Positions 21,512-24,655 of a DNA stretch of 24,655 nucleotides are shown here, piece after piece. The notes beneath the pieces were generated by a model. It ran no database searches. It was not told the DNA's origin and was given only the letters and a program-made list of their open reading frames with translations. The stretch's first letter is position 1; each line of letters opens with the position of its first letter. The stretch covers positions 1-24,655 of IMG/VR virus record IMGVR_UViG_3300009104_000119. One strand, 5' to 3'. Origin of the DNA: a virus. The translations under genes were made by a program, and so were the position numbers.

Positions 21512-23134
21512 TTAAGAGTATAAAATCCACAAGTCACCAACGGCCCCATCTCCTCCTGTAGGTGCTGAAGTTGACTGATACACATTTCTTGCTGTCCCAC
21601 CACTATTTGTGGCATTTGTTATTGTCACCGCACCAACCGACAATGGAGCTACAGAAATAGTTAAACCTCCTGTTGAAGCACCCGTGTCTGTTGTGGTTCC
21701 TAATATGAAACTATCTGCAGATTCGTCCCAACCCATAAATCCGTTATTACCTGTTGACCCTCTTTCAAGAATCAAACCAAGGTCATTAGAGTTAGAACCT
21801 GTATTACCTGAACCAAGTTCGATTAATGCATCTTCAATAGTAGTATTAGTTGCACTATTAGTAACGGTTGCACCATTAACTGTTAAATTTCCTGATACTA
21901 TGACATCATCAAATGTTACATCGTCTGATGTGCCAACTGCCTGTCCGATACTGAACTGGCCACCTGAATAGGTAACACCTGTTCCAGCACTTAAATGTGC
22001 TCTTACTTCTGCAGCACTCGGGCCTGTATATGTGAATACACCTGTTGAATTATTATATGCAAGTGAACCATCTCCACCAGCATCTGTGACTGATACATCT
22101 GCTCTTACTAAAGCTTCTGTGTATTGTGTTATTGTAGTTGCAAGTGTTAAAGTTCCCGCTGCATCATCATATGTTGCTGTTATTCCTGTTCCAGCAGTTA
22201 CCAAAGCAGCGACTCTATCGTCTACTCTTTCTGATGTATGGTAAAGGTTACTTGAACCTTCTGATAATGCATCTGTGTCTGCAAGAACAGTTCCACCTAA
22301 TGAAGTTGCAGAACCAGCGATTGTTATACTTGAATTTGAAAGTTTTGAATTTGAGATAGAACCTGCCAACATGGCATCTGTTATACCTAATGCTTTAACT
22401 CGAACTGCATCTGAACTTAATTCTACTGAACTTCCGTCTACACCTACTGCAAGAACACCACTTGACGCTGCAAGTCCGTTTCCTGCTATTGCTGTAACTA
22501 CATCTGCTATTGCTTCTTTCTTACTTGAGTTATCTGTTGCATCTACTATTGCAAAACTGTCAGCTGCAACATCTACTGTAGCTGCTGTTAATTCGTTTAA
22601 GTCTAGTGCTAATGATACTGCACCACTTGTTCCACCACCTGATAAACCGTCACCTGCTGTGACTCCTGTTAAATCTGCAGTTGTGGATAAAACACCATTT
22701 GTTGCAGTTATGTTTGTACCTGCCATTGCTGTAGCAAGGTCTGCGATTGATTCTTTTCTCGAACCGTTACTGTCGTTTGCATCAATAATTGCAATACTAT
22801 CGTTTGCAACATCTACTGAAGCTGCTGTTAATTCACTTAAGTCTAATGCAAGTGTGGCATCACCTGATGTCGCACCACCTGAAAGACCGTCTCCAGCAAC
22901 AACACTTGATATGTCACCTGTTTCTGCATCTCTTGTGATTGTTAGGGTTCCGGCTCCATCATTATATGATAATGATATACCCGAACCAGCTGTCATTAAA
23001 GTGTTTACTTGGTCATCGATTGCTTCTAATGCAGCGGTTCCAAATGCAGCTGCAGTTAAGTCTCCTGAACTGTCAATTACTTCGGTTGCACCTACATTCA
23101 GCCCGTTTTTTATTCTAAAATTCTGCGCTGCCAT
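21512..23134 (-). CDS. tail fibre-like structural protein with duplicated modules
   Basis: 540 residues. The N-terminal NFRIKNGLNVGATEVIDSSG is the attachment-type start seen in marine T4-like fibres. Residues 75-151 and 155-230 are a tandem duplication of about 80 residues (AGDGLSGG, LALDLSELTAASVDVANDS, ESIADLATA). A second motif, TAGSGISLSYNDGAGTLTIT near 48, recurs as TAGTGITATYDDAAGTLTLA near 318. Next comes VTFDDVIVSGNLTVNGATVT with DALIELGSGNTG, a module common in marine phage fibres. The C-terminus GDGAVGDLWILYS is a typical fibre ending. Ser/Thr/Gly/Ala-rich with almost no Cys. GGAGGAAC about 6 bases before the ATG; its ATG overlaps the mini-fibre stop. Confidence 0.85.
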   Translation of the reverse strand: MAAQNFRIKNGLNVGATEVIDSSGDLTAAAFGTAALEAIDDQVNTLMTAGSGISLSYNDGAGTLTITRDAETGDISSVVAGDGLSGGATSGDATLALDLSELTAASVDVANDSIAIIDANDSNGSRKESIADLATAMAGTNITATNGVLSTTADLTGVTAGDGLSGGGTSGAVSLALDLNELTAATVDVAADSFAIVDATDNSSKKEAIADVVTAIAGNGLAASSGVLAVGVDGSSVELSSDAVRVKALGITDAMLAGSISNSKLSNSSITIAGSATSLGGTVLADTDALSEGSSNLYHTSERVDDRVAALVTAGTGITATYDDAAGTLTLATTITQYTEALVRADVSVTDAGGDGSLAYNNSTGVFTYTGPSAAEVRAHLSAGTGVTYSGGQFSIGQAVGTSDDVTFDDVIVSGNLTVNGATVTNSATNTTIEDALIELGSGNTGSNSNDLGLILERGSTGNNGFMGWDESADSFILGTTTDTGASTGGLTISVAPLSVGAVTITNATNSGGTARNVYQSTSAPTGGDGAVGDLWILYS

Positions 23135-23367
23135 TAAAAGGTTCCTCCGTCAATAGTAGCACCCCGAATGGTCTTCGCCTCTGATGCATCCGCTAGATGG
23201 GTGTCAACTCTAGTAGTCGTGAAGTAAAGTTTAGTAGAACCTTCTGATATGTCATCAGTATCCAAGGTAGAGACGGCAGAAGATACTACCTTCCCACTTG
23301 CATTGATGACTTCGGTTGATCCACTATTATATCCATACTCTGATCTGAAATTTTTTGTGTCTGCCAT
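23134..23367 (-). CDS. 77-residue mini-fibre, paralogue of fibre modules
   Basis: NFRSEYGYNSGSTEVINASG matches the start of the next protein (NFRIKNGLNVGATEVIDSSG). DTDDISEGSTKLYFTTTRVD matches that protein's DTDALSEGSSNLYHTSERVD near residue 290. The gene is thus an N-terminal fibre domain joined to one downstream module, then ending ATIDGGTF. It is either a genuine short collar/adaptor or the stump of a fibre split by deletion or frameshift. A late box lies 46 bases upstream and its stop overlaps the next start (TAATG), so it is expressed and coupled. No good Shine-Dalgarno is visible at its ATG (AGGG is 17 bases off). Confidence 0.7.
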   Translation of the reverse strand: MADTKNFRSEYGYNSGSTEVINASGKVVSSAVSTLDTDDISEGSTKLYFTTTRVDTHLADASEAKTIRGATIDGGTF

Positions 23368-23413
23368 TTTTAGTGTGTCCCTAAATTATGTTTCATTTAG
23401 TTGATTATAAGAT

Positions 23414-23421
23414 TATTTATA
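23414..23421 (-). promoter_or_regulatory. late promoter box TATAAATA, fibre operon
   Basis: Perfect late consensus on the minus strand, 46 bases before the mini-fibre ATG and 25 bases past the preceding terminator. It likely drives the mini-fibre, fibre and repeat-protein genes. Confidence 0.88.
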
Positions 23422-23446
23422 GGAATGGACTCCCTAAGTAAAAAGA

Positions 23447-23468
23447 AAAAGGGCCCGTAGGCCCTTTT
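23447..23468 (-). terminator. rho-independent terminator after the 136-residue gene
   Basis: Minus strand AAAAGGGCC, TACG loop, GGCCCTTTT then TCTTTTT. A 9-bp stem with a UNCG-type loop and a T-rich tail, 19 bases past the stop. Strong intrinsic terminator. Confidence 0.92.
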
Positions 23469-23487
23469 AATTTAGATTATTTTAAAC

Positions 23488-23898
23488 TTATGCATCTATT
23501 AGCGTTCTTTCAAACTTAATTGTAGTTGAGTTTGCAGAAGCGGGTGTGCATTTGAGTCTAACATCTGAACCACTGATGTCTGCATCAAAGGTCGCAAGTG
23601 CTGTATCTAACAGTGTCCCATATGAAGTCAATGTGACTGTAGTTCCGTCATGAACTAACATAATTTCCGTAGAATGGAAATTAGTTCCTTCTGACATTGC
23701 AACGATATACCGTGCAGCTCTAAAGCTTGCATGTGCAAAAGTGTCAAGATTAAACTGTGATGTAGAAGTTTTGCTTGTAGCAGCCTTCTTACTGTTTTTA
23801 TCATGCATTTTTTTGCTGGTTTCGATTACATCGTCTGTAGAATTATAAGTCAAATGACGGACAAGTTCTGCAAGTTTAAATGCGTTTGTTATAGCCAT
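23488..23898 (-). CDS. small appendage-like protein sharing the fibre C-terminal module
   Basis: 136 residues. N-terminal AITNAFKLAELVRHLTYNST and a Lys/Ser/Thr-rich linker are followed from about residue 58 by RAARYIVAMSEGTNFHSTEI, LVHDGTTVTLTSYGTLLDTA and DISGSDVRLKCTPASANSTT, ending FERTLIDA. This second half aligns with the C-terminus of the preceding protein (KYVINATHASAGTHAAEVLL, INDG, YGDIFSTASL, DISGGNMRLLVTPANTNTT). Both are probably exposed virion proteins of the fibre/collar region, which is inference. GGAGG 8 bases before the ATG supports the start, 11 bases after the upstream stop. A strong terminator follows. Confidence 0.75.
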   Translation of the reverse strand: MAITNAFKLAELVRHLTYNSTDDVIETSKKMHDKNSKKAATSKTSTSQFNLDTFAHASFRAARYIVAMSEGTNFHSTEIMLVHDGTTVTLTSYGTLLDTALATFDADISGSDVRLKCTPASANSTTIKFERTLIDA

Positions 23899-23909
23899 AT
23901 CTTATCCTC

Positions 23910-24655
23910 CTACGAATGTCTTATTTGGAATGTGTCAATCGTTGTATTAGTGTTTGCTGGAGTCACGAGAAGTCTCATGTTTCCACCACTAATGTCACTA
24001 CTTAAAGTGAACAACGATGCGGTTGAAAATATATCTCCGTATTGAACGAAGTGTGCATTCGAACCGTCATTGATTAAAAGAACTTCTGCAGCGTGTGTGC
24101 CCGCAGAAGCATGAGTCGCGTTAATTACATACTTAATTGCTTTATTAGCAACTGCATTTGCAGATAACACTTGGTCGGCCGTTGTAGCAGCAAAGGAGCC
24201 TGCAGTATAATAACCTTGGACTAAGTCCGCAGCAGTTACACATACAATCTCGACAACATCTCCTGATATTGCGTTAGCAGCTAAAGTAACGGTGGTAGTG
24301 TTTGTAGCCGTATAGTCTGTTCCAGCATCAACAAGTTTTACACCATTTAAGTATACTTGTTCAGACCCTACTGTGTAGGATAAAGAAGCTCCGTCATCAT
24401 CGTTTCCAGTGATGGCAGTAGTATTACTTGTAATTGTGTATTTAAATATTGATATGCCTGAACCACCAATGTCTCCAAAAGACAAGGTTCCTGAACCATT
24501 CGTCTTCATAACCTGACCGTTGGTTCCGTCACTCGTAGGAAATGTTATAGCATCATTGATTGTTAGAGAAGCTGGATTAGAACCGATTTCTGAAATTGCA
24601 GCTGACCCATCATTTTTTTCGGTATACATTCTACCATGATAGGTGTTTATTGCAA
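23910..24655 (-). CDS. fibre-like structural protein, 5' end cut by window edge
   Basis: At least 247 residues. An ATG at 24629 is available, but the frame stays open to the window edge (GRMYTEKNDG with more sequence before it), and no Shine-Dalgarno precedes that ATG, so the real start is probably outside. NDAITFPTSDGTNGQVMKTN resembles fibre repeat sequence. SEQVYLNGVKLVDAGTDYTA, then NTTTVTLAANAISGDVVEIV, is a beta module widespread in marine phage fibres. The last 80 residues (KYVINATHASAGTHAAEVLL, DISGGNMRLLVTPANTNTTI) are a module repeated in the next gene. It is probably a tail fibre or fibre-like structural protein. Function in binding is inferred. Confidence 0.75.
   Translation of the reverse strand, partial: AINTYHGRMYTEKNDGSAAISEIGSNPASLTINDAITFPTSDGTNGQVMKTNGSGTLSFGDIGGSGISIFKYTITSNTTAITGNDDDGASLSYTVGSEQVYLNGVKLVDAGTDYTATNTTTVTLAANAISGDVVEIVCVTAADLVQGYYTAGSFAATTADQVLSANAVANKAIKYVINATHASAGTHAAEVLLINDGSNAHFVQYGDIFSTASLFTLSSDISGGNMRLLVTPANTNTTIDTFQIRHS

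Noticed and set aside
22275-23156. 293-residue plus-strand open frame opposite the long fibre gene
   Set aside because: Its repeats mirror the fibre duplication. The fibre has recognised modules, a good Shine-Dalgarno and the strand of all neighbours.
23368-23400. 8-codon frame (MKHNLGTH) before the mini-fibre
   Set aside because: Too short to tell from chance, with no ribosome site.
1-24655. tRNA genes, insertion sequences, integrase or attachment sites
   Set aside because: None seen. No cloverleaf-like sequence, transposase motif or direct-repeat pair suggesting integration was noticed on either strand; no covariance search was possible.

Overview
The window is a stretch of the late, virion-building region of a T4-like marine myophage. 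Every gene I accept lies on the minus strand, so transcription runs from high to low coordinates. The host is probably a marine bacterium, with SAR11/pelagimyophage-like or cyanophage-like relatives. The reasons are the low-GC sequence, the T4 core gene order (13, 14, 15, 16, 17, 18, 19, 20, 67/68-like, 21, 22, 23, uvsY), the marine-phage style of fibre modules, and 2OG-Fe(II) oxygenases next to the fibres. A T4-type gene 24 (vertex protein) is not found between gene 23 and uvsY. The host call is inference; the T4-like assignment is firm.

Layout in transcription order. (1) 24655-21512: fibre/appendage genes, namely a fibre protein cut by the window edge, a small protein sharing its C-terminal module, a 77-residue mini-fibre, and a 540-residue fibre with internal duplications. 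(2) 21488-19615: two adjacent Pro/Tyr/Arg-rich proteins built almost wholly from octapeptide repeats. (3) 19593-15074: a glycosyltransferase-like protein, an unknown, a prolyl-hydroxylase-like 2OG-Fe(II) oxygenase, another unknown, and a second 2OG-Fe(II) oxygenase, packed with overlaps or gaps of about 10 bases or less. (4) 15056-12031: a small membrane-anchored coiled-coil protein, then neck proteins gp13 and gp14 and sheath terminator gp15. (5) 12028-9582: small terminase gp16, an extra methyltransferase-like gene, and large terminase gp17. (6) 9515-5456: sheath gp18, tube gp19, portal gp20. (7) 5456-1590: prohead core gp67-like and gp68-position proteins, protease gp21, scaffold gp22, major capsid gp23. 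(8) 1429-3: a 71-residue conserved small protein, a very short 45-residue gene, a gp19-like tail protein, and uvsY.

Regulation is readable. T4-type late promoter boxes (TATAAATA or CATAAATA) precede the main transcription units. Three strong hairpin terminators close units, all with UNCG-type loops. Three genes (45-residue gene, gp20, membrane coiled-coil gene) share the spacing CATAAATA-N5-ATG with no well-placed Shine-Dalgarno sequence, which suggests leaderless late mRNAs. TATAAATA-driven genes such as gp18 and gp22 have leaders with a good AGGAG.

The most unusual proposal is a candidate modification cassette. Two proline/tyrosine-rich repeat proteins are followed at once by a glycosyltransferase and two 2OG-Fe(II) oxygenases. 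This resembles, in logic, eukaryotic hydroxylate-then-glycosylate systems, and is inference from content and order only.
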